From: Saprospiraceae bacterium
GTDB taxonomy: Bacteria; Bacteroidota; Bacteroidia; Chitinophagales; Saprospiraceae
Direction of reading: 5' to 3'
NCBI GenBank assembly: GCA_027488135.1
Contig: JAIYCH010000147.1
Coordinates: 1-64,000, forward strand
Length of the DNA stretch: 64,000 bases
Every line of letters starts with the position of its first letter. Position 1 is the stretch's first letter. Position numbers and translations under genes: made by a program. The notes beneath the pieces were generated by a model. The model did no database searches and was not told the origin of the DNA. It worked only from the letters and a program-made list of their open reading frames with translations. Positions 16,457-24,645 of the stretch are shown piece by piece.

Positions 16457-16640
16457 TTAATTCCAGAGAATTGAATATCTTTTGTAACTCAATTTTAATA
16501 CACTAGTAAGTTTATTTCTCCTTTTCAAGTCCTTCCTAAACTGCCTGTATCGAAGTAGTACCTGTTTCCTGCGGACTGACAGAAGAGTGATTTACATTCC
16601 GGATAGAAATTTTAACCGGTATAATATTACTGATTTTCAA
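16457..16640 (-). pseudogene. Decayed copy of the 3' end of the nucleosidase-like gene
   Basis: This ~184-bp stretch aligns with the 3' end of the intact leftward gene at 26439-28103. Translation gives IPVKISIRNVNHSS, SPQETGTT, then, after in-frame stops, CIKIELQKIFNSLE, against the intact IPKDIPIRYVYYAS, NPLETGST and CTKIVLQKILDSLE. Three stop codons and a small deletion are present; the homology ends abruptly at about 16640. It is the tail of a duplicated or horizontally acquired paralogue that has since decayed. Confidence 0.75.
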
Positions 16641-16899
16641 AAAAGTCATAATTTTTGATGATTAAAACTTATCTATATGGGTTATTTTTTAATATTATGT
16701 AATTTTTATGGCCATTTCTAGTTTTCAAATACATTCTCAAGTTTTAATTTCTAATAGAAATCTCCTTTCTTTTTCAGACCATCAGGGTATATAAATTACC
16801 TCATTTGTACCATTTTTACTGACACTACTTATTCGTGTTGGTTAAATGTTTACATTTAGTTTTAAAGTCAATGAGTATATGAAATGGAAATATTCTATC

Positions 16900-16912
16900 G
16901 ACTCAACGAGTC
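16900..16912. repeat. Short hairpin (first of four)
   Basis: GACTC and GAGTC (16900-16904 and 16908-16912) pair around AAC. Weak by itself but it begins a row of inverted repeats up to 17103. Confidence 0.4.
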
Positions 16913-16929
16913 AATGCAATGAGAATTAT

Positions 16930-16968
16930 ATCCATCAAACTTACCACTCTTTGGTAAGTTTGATGGAT
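16930..16968. repeat. Perfect 17-bp inverted repeat with 5-nt loop
   Basis: The left arm ATCCATCAAACTTACCA (16930-16946) is exactly complementary to 16952-16968, with loop CTCTT. No T-run follows on either strand, so it is not a typical rho-independent terminator. No gene end is close by. Confidence 0.85.
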
Positions 16969-17022
16969 TTCCCTGAAATCACTCGTAACTCTTTAAGGAG
17001 CGAAATGGCTAAACTACTAGTC

Positions 17023-17072
17023 TTTAATGGTGATTAAAAGGTAAATCAAAGTACCATTTAATCACCATTAAA
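17023..17072. repeat. 21-bp near-perfect inverted repeat
   Basis: The outer arms TTTAATGGTGATTAAA (17023-17038) and TTTAATCACCATTAAA (17057-17072) are perfect; after one A/A mismatch four more pairs (GGTA/TACC) extend the stem around an 8-nt loop. Not followed by a T-run. Confidence 0.85.
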
Positions 17073-17075
17073 ATA

Positions 17076-17103
17076 CTTGCAACATTCCTAGCAATGTTGC
17101 AAG
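17076..17103. repeat. 11-bp perfect hairpin
   Basis: CTTGCAACATT (17076-17086) and AATGTTGCAAG (17093-17103) pair around a 6-nt loop. It follows the previous hairpin by 3 bp. Confidence 0.8.
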
Positions 17104-17151
17104 CGATTAGTAAGAAAAATGACGTTAGCCTATCGAAATTTGAATTAAAAT

Positions 17152-17358
17152 ATGAAGCAGATTACTTTAAAAAACAGATTTGAAATGCCTATTGAATTAT
17201 TGTTTTTTCAAATGACTGATGCCATTACTTGTGAAAAATGTATGATTGAAGCCATCTAAGGTGGTTATATATCTATTGAAACCATAGCGCATTATGAAAA
17301 TGAAGTGGCTGAAGATAAAGTGGTTAGGACATTGCCCATCGACTATTCATTTATTTAA
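17152..17358 (+). pseudogene. Unidentified gene remnant
   Basis: One frame runs 35 codons (MKQITLKNRFEMPIELLFFQ, then MTDAITCEKCMIEAI), is interrupted by TAA at 17257, and continues for 32 more codons (GGYISIETIAHYENEVAEDK, VVRTLPIDYSFI) to a second TAA. Residue use looks protein-like (a CEKC pair, acidic helix), so it may be the end of a decayed or frame-broken gene. I do not recognise the family. Confidence 0.3.
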
Positions 17359-17411
17359 ATCTTACCATTTTCACAAAAAAATATTTTAAATTTAACTAAA
17401 TTATTAAGATT

Positions 17412-17873
17412 ATGATTAAGAAATTCACGGTTCGCATTAATAAAAAATCTCACACTGTGATGGTGGATGAGAATATGCCACTTTTGTGGTTGCTCAGAGA
17501 TATTTTGGATTTGAAAGGTACAAAGTATGGTTGTGGCGTAGGATCCTGCGGCGCTTGTACGGTCCATTTGAATGGTTCGGCTGTTCGTTCGTGTCAGTTG
17601 CCTATTTCTGTTTTGGGAAGGCAAGAAATCACCACTATCGAAGGTTTAGCTGAAAAGGGAGATCACCCAGTACAAAAAGCCTGGTTAGATGAAGATGTGG
17701 CACAATGTGGCTATTGCCAGCCAGGCCAAATCATGAGTGCCGTTGCTCTCCTAAACAATACGCCGAAACCAACGGAAGAAGACATCGATAATTTTATGAC
17801 GGGGAATATTTGTCGTTGTGGAACCTATATGCGAATTAAAAAAGCCATTCTAAAAGCAGCAACCTCGAATTAA
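17412..17873 (+). CDS. iorA: (2Fe-2S) small subunit of an isoquinoline-1-oxidoreductase-type enzyme
   Basis: 153 residues with both iron-sulfur sites of molybdenum-hydroxylase small subunits: plant-ferredoxin type ([16 protein letters not shown] plus SCQLP, ~46-68) and the helical site (QCGYCQPGQ at ~100 and GNICRCGTY at ~138). These clusters carry electrons from the molybdenum site of the large subunit to the acceptor. The large subunit starts 1 bp after this stop codon. The IorAB name is used by similarity; the real substrate (N-heterocycle or aldehyde) is not shown. Confidence 0.92.
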   Translation: MIKKFTVRINKKSHTVMVDENMPLLWLLRDILDLKGTKYGCGVGSCGACTVHLNGSAVRSCQLPISVLGRQEITTIEGLAEKGDHPVQKAWLDEDVAQCGYCQPGQIMSAVALLNNTPKPTEEDIDNFMTGNICRCGTYMRIKKAILKAATSN

Positions 17874-17874
17874 G

Positions 17875-20112
17875 ATGAAAAAGACCAACAAAAATTACAG
17901 CAGACGCTCGTTTCTAAAAGTCTCTTCCTTAACTGGAGGGGGAATGATGTTAGGTATTTCTTGGTTTGCATCAGCAAAATCAGAAGCTATTTTAGTGTCT
18001 TTGGACGCAGAACCCACTTGGGAACAATTAACGAGTTATATCAAAATAACGCCAGATAATGTGGTGAAGATTTTTTCACCTAATCCTGAGTTTGGTCAAA
18101 ACGTCATGACTTCCCTCCCAATGCTTATCGCAGAAGAGTTAGACATCGACTTCAATGCTGTTCAAGTGGAGCAAGCAAACTATAGTCTTGCCTTATACAA
18201 TCGCCAATTTACAGGAGGCAGTCAGTCCATCCGTCAAGCATGGAAACTTTTACGTACTGCTGGAGCATCAGCCCGTCAAATGATATTAACTGCAGCTAGT
18301 CAAGAGTGGAACGTGCCAATCACTGAATTGACCACTGCAAATGGGATGGTGATGCATTCGTTTAGCGGTAAGTCAGCGACTTACGGATCCTTTGCATCGG
18401 CAGCTTCAAAAATACAAGTTCCCAAAGACATCGTTTTAAAGGAAAACAAAAACTTCAGGTTATTGGGTACGCCTCAGAAGAATGTAGAAGGCCCTAAAAT
18501 TGTAAAGGGAGAGCCTTTATTCGGGATGGATTATCAGGTTAATGGTATGCTTATTGCTATGACAGAACGCCCGCAAGCTTTTGGGATGCGTTTGAAGTCC
18601 TTCGATCCTACAGCAGCAAAAAAGATGCCAGGTATTGTGGATATTTTCCCGATTCAGTTGTATGAGCCTACTCAGAAGTTAGCGATGTTTGATACGCGTA
18701 CTTTTAATGAGGTGATTGCAGTGGTGGGAAAGACAACCTGGGATGTGATGAACGCACGCAAAGCATTGAAAGTAGTATGGGAAAACGCGCCAGAGATTAA
18801 GGAACCAGGTATGGGTGGCCGCGATAATGTCGTGCCTGCTGGATTAGAAAGCACGAAAAAGCATTACGAGCAAATGCTTGAAATGGATAAAAAACCTGGA
18901 CGTGTAGAGCGAAAAGACGGAGATCCTGAAAAGGCGTTTGCAGAAGCCAAACATGTGATTGAACGAACGTACACCGCACCTTTTTTGGCCCACAATATCA
19001 TGGAACCCACGAACACTTTTGCGCACGTACAAGGAGATAAAGTGAAAATCGTAGGCCCAATTCAAGGACCTGACATGGTGGCTACTACAATAGCTACTCG
19101 TTTAGGGATTCCAAAAGAGAATATTGAGATTCAACTAGCCCGGATGGGAGGCGGTTTTGGACGTCGGGCCTATGGACACTACATGCTAGAGGCTGTTTTG
19201 ATTTCGAAGCAGATAAATGCACCCGTGAAATTAATTTACAAGCGCGAAGACGATATGACCGCAGGTATTTATCGCCCTATGTACCAAATGACCTACCGCG
19301 CAGCTTTTGATGATAAAAAAAGCTTAACTGCTTTACATATTAAGGGTGGTGGTGTGCCAGAATCTCCCTTACATGCAAATCGTTTTCCGGCAGGAACCTT
19401 GGATAATTACCTAGCAGAAAGTTGGACGATTCCTTCTAATGTAACCATAGGAGCTTTCCGCGCTCCACGTTCGAACTTCAATGCAGCGGCGGAGCAGTCG
19501 TTTTTAGATGAAATTTCTGAGTATATGGGCAAAGACCCGATTGCCTTTCGTTTGGAATTATTGCAACGCGCCAAAGACAATCCTGTTGGCAAAAATAACG
19601 ATTATGATCCGGCGCGTTACATGGGAGTTTTGGAGTTAGTACGCGATAAATCTGGCTGGGGGAAACCTGAAAATACAGATAAAAAGCGCGGCGTTTCGGC
19701 CTATTTTTGCCATAATTCCTATGCTGCACAGGTGATTGACTTACAAGTAAAAGAAGGACAAGTGATTGTAGATCAAGTGACATCTGCCTTAGATTGCGGT
19801 GTAGTCGTCAATCCTGAAGGTGCGAAAAATATGGCGGAAGGCGCGGCGATTGATGGTATTGGAAACGCTTTGTTTGGTCAATTGACCTTAAAGGATGGGC
19901 GCACTGATCAAAAGAATTTCGATACATATCGAATGATTCGTCACAACGAGGCTCCCAGGAAAATAGATGTTCATTTTGTCCAAAACGAAGTTGACCCCAC
20001 AGGTCTTGGTGAACCACCTTTTCCACCTATTTTTGGAGCGATGGCGAATGCCTTATATAAGGCGACGGGAAAGCGTTTTTACCACCAACCATTCGCAGCT
20101 CAATTAACGTAG
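17875..20112 (+). CDS. iorB: Molybdopterin-binding large subunit, isoquinoline-1-oxidoreductase/aldehyde-oxidase type, Tat-exported
   Basis: 745 residues. A Tat signal (SRRSFLKVSSLTGGGMMLGI) marks export in folded form with its small subunit. The rest is a split xanthine-dehydrogenase-type large subunit: GGSQSIRQAW in the first half, RMGGGFGRRAYGHYML (molybdopterin contact), FRAPRSNFNAAAEQSFLDEI, and GLGEPPFPPIFGAMANAL with the catalytic-Glu loop near the C terminus. The electron acceptor would be a periplasmic cytochrome or similar. Arginines are largely CGC/CGT where neighbours often use AGA/AGG, suggesting later arrival or strong selection. No molybdenum-cofactor or XdhC-like maturation gene is in the window. 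Confidence 0.9.
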   Translation: MKKTNKNYSRRSFLKVSSLTGGGMMLGISWFASAKSEAILVSLDAEPTWEQLTSYIKITPDNVVKIFSPNPEFGQNVMTSLPMLIAEELDIDFNAVQVEQANYSLALYNRQFTGGSQSIRQAWKLLRTAGASARQMILTAASQEWNVPITELTTANGMVMHSFSGKSATYGSFASAASKIQVPKDIVLKENKNFRLLGTPQKNVEGPKIVKGEPLFGMDYQVNGMLIAMTERPQAFGMRLKSFDPTAAKKMPGIVDIFPIQLYEPTQKLAMFDTRTFNEVIAVVGKTTWDVMNARKALKVVWENAPEIKEPGMGGRDNVVPAGLESTKKHYEQMLEMDKKPGRVERKDGDPEKAFAEAKHVIERTYTAPFLAHNIMEPTNTFAHVQGDKVKIVGPIQGPDMVATTIATRLGIPKENIEIQLARMGGGFGRRAYGHYMLEAVLISKQINAPVKLIYKREDDMTAGIYRPMYQMTYRAAFDDKKSLTALHIKGGGVPESPLHANRFPAGTLDNYLAESWTIPSNVTIGAFRAPRSNFNAAAEQSFLDEISEYMGKDPIAFRLELLQRAKDNPVGKNNDYDPARYMGVLELVRDKSGWGKPENTDKKRGVSAYFCHNSYAAQVIDLQVKEGQVIVDQVTSALDCGVVVNPEGAKNMAEGAAIDGIGNALFGQLTLKDGRTDQKNFDTYRMIRHNEAPRKIDVHFVQNEVDPTGLGEPPFPPIFGAMANALYKATGKRFYHQPFAAQLT

Positions 20113-20146
20113 TTTCCAGTAAAAGGCAAAGAATTTAATATAACTA

Positions 20147-20186
20147 CCAAAAAAAGGTTTCTGATAATATCAGAGACCTTTTTTGG
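20147..20186 (+). terminator. Rho-independent terminator after iorAB
   Basis: GGTTTCTGA and TCAGAGACC pair (one G-T) around TAATA, flanked by an A7 run on the left and a T6 run on the right, 34 bp after the iorB stop. It can act on both strands and would also stop leftward transcription from the caspase gene. Confidence 0.85.
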
Positions 20187-20314
20187 TGCCAAGCTCTAAA
20201 TGGAGTAAGGGTATATAATTCATTTTTAATTAGTGACAATTCAGTTGCTACTTTGGACTAAGTCTGTTTTCATTGTACTTCCCCTCATGGGCGTACCAAC
20301 TTGGTAAGGACCTA

Positions 20315-21403
20315 TCATTTCTTAATATTGGCCAGCGATACCCATTCGTCCCATTCGCTGCCATATTCTGAATAATGTATGTAATGCAGGCATGAAAACT
20401 TCTTTAAAACCACTGCGGGATACCATGTTTTGTAACTTGCGCTATACACTTTTACAGAGGTTCCAATAGGAAAATCACTGGCACATTTGAAGGGTTTCAC
20501 TCTCGACGGCTCAACAATATCAACTTCGTTATTGGTGTAACTGTAAAATCTAACCTTTACCTTTTTATTGGCTTCTACTCCTTCTATAAATCCGAGCCAA
20601 TCTGTTCCGTCATAATCTACCATTACTCTCTCGCCTATTCTATTATTTATCTTGGCTTTCACTCCACTGCTCAAAGTCCAGTTTTTCATACTCGCTGGTA
20701 CAAAATAGGATGCTTTTTGTCCTTCAACAATCGCCATTTCGGTATCAATATACTCAGATAGTTCGCCGAGCTGAATCATTTTATTATTATCAGAGTCAAC
20801 AAAATTTCTACCTTCGAGTGCGTATAGGAGAGCATTCGAAAATGTCCAGTTTCCCGTTGAAACATCCGTTGGCACCACTGAATTAATGGCAACATAATTT
20901 CGGGTTTTGTATTTTTGAACTTCTTTTGCCAAGCCACCCGAATTACAGCAATCGGCGGTAAACAATGCGGTATTTCCAGCAAAATTTTCGTTTACGGTCT
21001 TAACAATTTCCTCCGTAGTCCAATCTGCTCCTTTATAATTGGCAAAACAGACCTTTCCAGCATCGTTTTTATAACCATGCCCGCAATAATAAAAAAACAG
21101 AATGTCACCTTTTTTAGCTTTTTTCAAAAAAGTTACAAATGCCTCCCTGACCGTATTTGTAGTGGCACCTTGATCCTTTATATAAAGCATTTGGTTGACC
21201 GGAACGCCTTGCTTTTCAAAGAATTTCATGATTTTAGCATCCACCCTGCCTTCTTTGTCAAACGGAGCAAAGGTTTTACCATCTGCCCATTCTAAGACGC
21301 CGACCATAAAAACCCATGTTCGGGCATAATCCAGTTTTTCTTGAGCGATGCCTTTTATGCTCAACATAGTAAGTGCAAATAGTAGGAATGCCTTTTTCAT
21401 CAT
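20315..21403 (-). CDS. Exported caspase-family (C14) peptidase with Tudor-like C-terminal repeats
   Basis: 362 residues with a signal peptide (FLLFALTMLSIKGIAQ). Residues ~28-250 are a caspase-like domain with the catalytic pair His109 (FFYYCGHGYKND) and Cys153 in FTADCCNSGG (the family's D-x-C-x-S-G). The last ~110 residues hold two similar SH3/Tudor-knot-like units: GERVMVDYDGTDWLGFIEGV, then VRFYSYTNNEVDIVEPSRV; and SVKVYSASYKTWYPAVVLKK, then HYSEYGSEWDEWVSLANI. Such knots usually bind peptides or nucleic acid. It lies 39 bp after a glycan-binding/Hint-like gene on the same strand. Targets and trigger are unknown. Confidence 0.85.
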   Translation of the reverse strand: MMKKAFLLFALTMLSIKGIAQEKLDYARTWVFMVGVLEWADGKTFAPFDKEGRVDAKIMKFFEKQGVPVNQMLYIKDQGATTNTVREAFVTFLKKAKKGDILFFYYCGHGYKNDAGKVCFANYKGADWTTEEIVKTVNENFAGNTALFTADCCNSGGLAKEVQKYKTRNYVAINSVVPTDVSTGNWTFSNALLYALEGRNFVDSDNNKMIQLGELSEYIDTEMAIVEGQKASYFVPASMKNWTLSSGVKAKINNRIGERVMVDYDGTDWLGFIEGVEANKKVKVRFYSYTNNEVDIVEPSRVKPFKCASDFPIGTSVKVYSASYKTWYPAVVLKKFSCLHYIHYSEYGSEWDEWVSLANIKK

Positions 21404-21441
21404 TGGTTATTTTTTAATAAAAACGAATCTTTCTGTCTTGT

Positions 21442-22515
21442 TTAATAAACCCTGGAAATAAATCCATTCGTAATAAAGGTATTTCCACGAGTAAGTTTCC
21501 CAATAGTTATAGTCTCAAAAACACCAGTAATTATTTCTATATTTTCGAGTTTCTCAAAAATAATTTGATTTTTGGATTCATCCCAAACGCCTAACTCAAT
21601 CCTATTGATAAGATCTTCATAGTTTTTTAATTTTTTAACTTCCATATATCGGTTGATGGATGAAAAACCGAAATCTTTTATAAAGAGAGGATGATTTAAT
21701 GTCAGCTGAATTTCTTTTGTTCCGCAATTAATTTTCAATAAACTTAAATGTCTTTGTTTAAATACTTTTAAAACCTCAGCATTTGATAATTCACCGGTTG
21801 ATGTATTTATTGTGCTTATCGTAAATCCTTTATTAACATTGGCTATGATTACCTGATCGGAGGAGGTTTTTATAGTTGATGATTCAGCAACACAGCAGAG
21901 TCCCAGGTTTATTTCAGAGATGCCAACATCTTTCCACTTAGTACCTTTGTAAACTTCTACAATCTCAAATTTATAAACACTTTCTTTATTTCGATTATAT
22001 TCTCTATAGTCTGGAAGTTCAAAAGACAACCTACCCATCTCATCGGCCAATTCCAGGAAACACAATGCAATATTGTTCTTATAAACTTTAAATTTTTTAA
22101 CCCGCGAATTTTCAATCCAAGCTTTGGGTGACGCCTGATAACCGTTACAAATAACATTGATTCCAGCAGCTTTTATCTCAAAATACTCGCCAATGCCGTA
22201 ATCTTGTTTTCCTTCTATCCAAGCGGTCATCGGATTATCGTCGTTAATATTTTTAATTTTGTAATTGTATTTGCCCTGATTTGCTAATGTAGAAGAGGCA
22301 CTTAAAGGATTAACCCCCTGGTCGCAATCATAGTTATAGAAACCAGGTCCACCTCCTGCCGCTTTTTCTTCTTTTTCGGTATCAGCTTTTATTTTTGGCC
22401 AATCTACATTTTTACCATCGCCACTAAAAGATCTAATGGTAGGAATTTGTGAAAAGGCTGATTTAGGGATTAACCACACTGATTGAATGATGATGAAAAT
22501 TATGATTTTTCTCAT
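21442..22515 (-). CDS. Exported glycan-binding (NADase-type) protein with Hint-like C-terminal domain
   Basis: Start ATG 22515 gives a good signal peptide (MRKIIIFIIIQSVWLIPKSA, then FSQ); an ATG ten codons up would add a poor leader. Residues ~75-200 match the NADase-type glycan-binding domain (ASSTLANQGKYNY, TAWIEGKQDYGIGEYFEI, NSRVKKFKVYKNN). From ~220 the sequence resembles a Hint fold: ISTINTSTGELSNAEVLKV, IQLTLNHPLFI, and a final TFITNGFISRVY like the last Hint strand and Asn. The usual Cys/Ser at the Hint start and a distinct cargo after it are not clear, so self-processing is uncertain. Probably transcribed with the caspase. Confidence 0.75.
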   Translation of the reverse strand: MRKIIIFIIIQSVWLIPKSAFSQIPTIRSFSGDGKNVDWPKIKADTEKEEKAAGGGPGFYNYDCDQGVNPLSASSTLANQGKYNYKIKNINDDNPMTAWIEGKQDYGIGEYFEIKAAGINVICNGYQASPKAWIENSRVKKFKVYKNNIALCFLELADEMGRLSFELPDYREYNRNKESVYKFEIVEVYKGTKWKDVGISEINLGLCCVAESSTIKTSSDQVIIANVNKGFTISTINTSTGELSNAEVLKVFKQRHLSLLKINCGTKEIQLTLNHPLFIKDFGFSSINRYMEVKKLKNYEDLINRIELGVWDESKNQIIFEKLENIEIITGVFETITIGKLTRGNTFITNGFISRVY

Positions 22516-22598
22516 TTTAATACCTATGAGTTTAGCTGCATTCAATTTAGAAATGCAACTTTAGGTTTAAATAATTAATTATTCATTACAAAATTAGC

Positions 22599-22626
22599 AT
22601 TTTTGCAACTTAATTTTTGCAACTTA
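22599..22626. repeat. Tandem 14-bp direct repeat
   Basis: ATTTTTGCAACTTA occurs twice without a gap, ~85 bp upstream of the glycan-binding gene. The unit contains TTTTGCAAC, also seen in the Zur-type palindrome at 7437-7446. The surrounding 22516-23047 stretch otherwise holds no gene I can support; on the minus strand about 22890-23010 reads YCDNGNMQAKGK, possibly a fragment of a YwqK-type repeat. Confidence 0.5.
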
Positions 22627-23047
22627 ATCTTTTCCTAAGTCTAGCGTTTATACTTTTTTCAATATGATTTATTTGATCACCCTGATTATGTTAGCCAATT
22701 GTTTAAGAAATAAACTGGAAAATATAATTTAATTATTTTTGAGTATAATTTCTTCGATTGTGGTCAAACTACTTTCACATTTTTAAGGGAATATTACCGC
22801 TTCCTGATGCTACTAAGAATTTGGAAATGTTTTGAACCAAAGCACTTTCTATTTCGACTTTAAATTATTTTTAGAAGTCTTAATTAAGCTATTTGATTGC
22901 ATTGACATTTCAAAAAAACCATCAAGTTACAAATATTTACTACCTTCCCTTTTGCCTGCATATTTCCATTATCGCAATAGTCTTTAACTGTTGTAGATGG
23001 GGTTCCATCCGAAATTACTTCTACAAAATCCATTGCTTTATTTGTTT

Positions 23048-24196
23048 CTACTTCAATTTTTCCAATTCTTTTTGGATAAATGCCTCCAGATGTTCTTTCT
23101 TGGGCAATTCCAGGAGATATTTTGATACGAAAAGTTGTTGATCCATCCCAGCTGTGGCGTATTCTACGAGTTTCTTGCCTTTTTCTGTGCATAGTAAAAT
23201 TCCTATGGCAGGATTGTCGTCCCCTCGTTTCACTTCGGCATTGTAAAATGCCACATAGGTATTGAGTTGTCCCATGTGCTCTTGCTTAAAAGCATCTATT
23301 TTCAATTCTACTATGACATGGCATTTCAAAATTCGGTGATAAAATACTAAATCAACAAAAAAGTACTCATCATCTATTAAGATACGTTTTTGGCGGTATT
23401 CAAAACAAAAGCCATGTCCCATTTCCAGCATAAACTCCTGAAGATGATCCAACAGAGCGGTTTCGAGGTCTTTTTCTTCCGCGGCATCTTTTACCTTTAA
23501 TCCTAAAAATTCAAATACGTAAACCGATTTAACCATTTCTGAAGGTGTTGCAGGGCGAATATTTTTTTGGGTGATTTCGCTTAGTAATTCAGGCTTAAGG
23601 CTCATCCCACAGCGTTCAAAATAAAGGCTGTTGATTTGGCGCTTCAATTCGCGAACACTCCAAATTCCCTTTATGCATTCTACCTCATAAAAAGCCCGTT
23701 TGAGAGGGTCTTGAATCGGTAATAATTGTTCAATGTGTGAATATGAAAGCTGGCTCACCATTTTTTCAGCAGGCACCAAAAAATCCAAAGATTTAGATTC
23801 GGTGGTCAGCGGCTGCATAATTGCAAAACCCTCATTTTCATGATTTAAACTCAATTCGGTGGTCAGCGACCCCCAAATTGGTATTTCCGGCAAATTGCTT
23901 GCAATGTACGTTTGCAAGTGCGGATACAACTTATAGAACATCCTGAAATTTCTAAAGGAACGCTCATCAAATCCTTTGATATTTTTTGAACTTTCTGCCA
24001 AATTAGATAGTAATTTACTACCATAGGCCGCACGATCTTCTCCCTTTTGCTCAAATGTTACGATAAAATATCCCACTAACCAATTGCGAACAGTCAAGGA
24101 CACATTTACCGCCTTAACAGCTTGTTGCTGAAAATGCTGATGCGTTTGTTCAATCACTGAAACCAGAGATCCAAAATTTAATTCATTATTACTCAT
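23048..24196 (-). CDS. DUF1016 (YhcG-type) PD-(D/E)XK nuclease-like protein
   Basis: The ATG at 24196 is the normal start of this family (SNNELNFGSLVSVIEQTHQH, then FQQQAVKAVNVS). The N-terminal DUF1016_N half runs to about residue 195; the C-terminal PD-(D/E)XK half contains YFFVDLVFYHRILKCHVIVE and the catalytic-type VELKIDAFKQEHMGQLNTYV, then GILLCTEKGKKLVEYA. Such proteins are thought to be nucleases linked to mobile DNA and defence. The open frame reaches a further ATG at 24310, but that part belongs to the remnant of another copy. It ends 532 bp before the glycan-binding gene. Confidence 0.85.
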   Translation of the reverse strand: MSNNELNFGSLVSVIEQTHQHFQQQAVKAVNVSLTVRNWLVGYFIVTFEQKGEDRAAYGSKLLSNLAESSKNIKGFDERSFRNFRMFYKLYPHLQTYIASNLPEIPIWGSLTTELSLNHENEGFAIMQPLTTESKSLDFLVPAEKMVSQLSYSHIEQLLPIQDPLKRAFYEVECIKGIWSVRELKRQINSLYFERCGMSLKPELLSEITQKNIRPATPSEMVKSVYVFEFLGLKVKDAAEEKDLETALLDHLQEFMLEMGHGFCFEYRQKRILIDDEYFFVDLVFYHRILKCHVIVELKIDAFKQEHMGQLNTYVAFYNAEVKRGDDNPAIGILLCTEKGKKLVEYATAGMDQQLFVSKYLLELPKKEHLEAFIQKELEKLK

Positions 24197-24372
24197 ACCA
24201 ACATCGCTTTTATTTGTTTCTACTGCCTGTTCTTTTTGGATAAATGCTTCCAGTTGTTCTTTCTTGGGCCATTCCAGGAGATATTTTGATAGGAACTGGT
24301 GTTGATCCATGACAGCTGTCGTGTAATCTACGAGCTTCTTGCATTATTCCAATAATTGATTATCGACGAACG
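24197..24372 (-). pseudogene. 3' remnant of a second DUF1016 gene fused to the intact copy
   Basis: Reading leftward, GGAATA...AAGCTCGTAGATTAC, then TTAVMDQHQFLSKYLLEW and PKKEQLEAFIQKE, matches the last ~50 residues of the intact gene (KLVEYATAGMDQQLFVSKYL, LELPKKEHLEAFIQKE). A ~20-bp deletion and divergence have broken the upstream part; the frame of the tail runs into the next gene without a stop. The layout fits unequal recombination between tandem copies. Confidence 0.75.
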
Positions 24373-24527
24373 AATTTTTACTCCCAATACCATTGGTTCA
24401 ATTTTTTTCATTTCTGTTACCAATGACGCACAAAGCATTTCAACCTTATAATAGTCCAGGAACTCAAATTCGCTTTTGCTATTGCCAAGGGTTGAATGCG
24501 AATTTTATTCTTCTGTTTTTATTTTAA

Positions 24528-24644
24528 TTAAACTTTAATCGACAATCCCAATTGTCCGCCAAAACCACGTTTAACAATTTTTTGAAGTGTTGAGATTCGA
24601 ACTTCCTTTATTTTATTTCCATTTTGAAAATAACTGAGAATGGC
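24528..24644 (-). pseudogene. Short unidentified frame, possible remnant of a regulator
   Basis: Read leftward, ILSYFQNGNKIKEVRIS then TLQKIVKRGFGGQLGLSIKV and TAA, with no start nearby. The pattern looks like the last helices of a helix-turn-helix protein. It begins at the hipT stop codon. The adjacent 24373-24527 stretch (EFLDYYKVEMLCASLVTEMK on the minus strand) is also protein-like but unassigned. Confidence 0.25.
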
Positions 24645-24645
24645 C

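Noticed and set aside
16846-17037. 63-codon frame through the hairpin region
   Set aside because: It runs through a perfect inverted repeat and has no protein-like pattern; treated as chance.
18672-20026. Antisense frames inside iorB
   Set aside because: Shadows of a clear molybdenum-hydroxylase gene.
22884-23192. 102-codon frame next to DUF1016
   Set aside because: Mostly antisense-independent shadow of the DUF1016 3' end; only a short YwqK-like phrase, not enough to call a gene.
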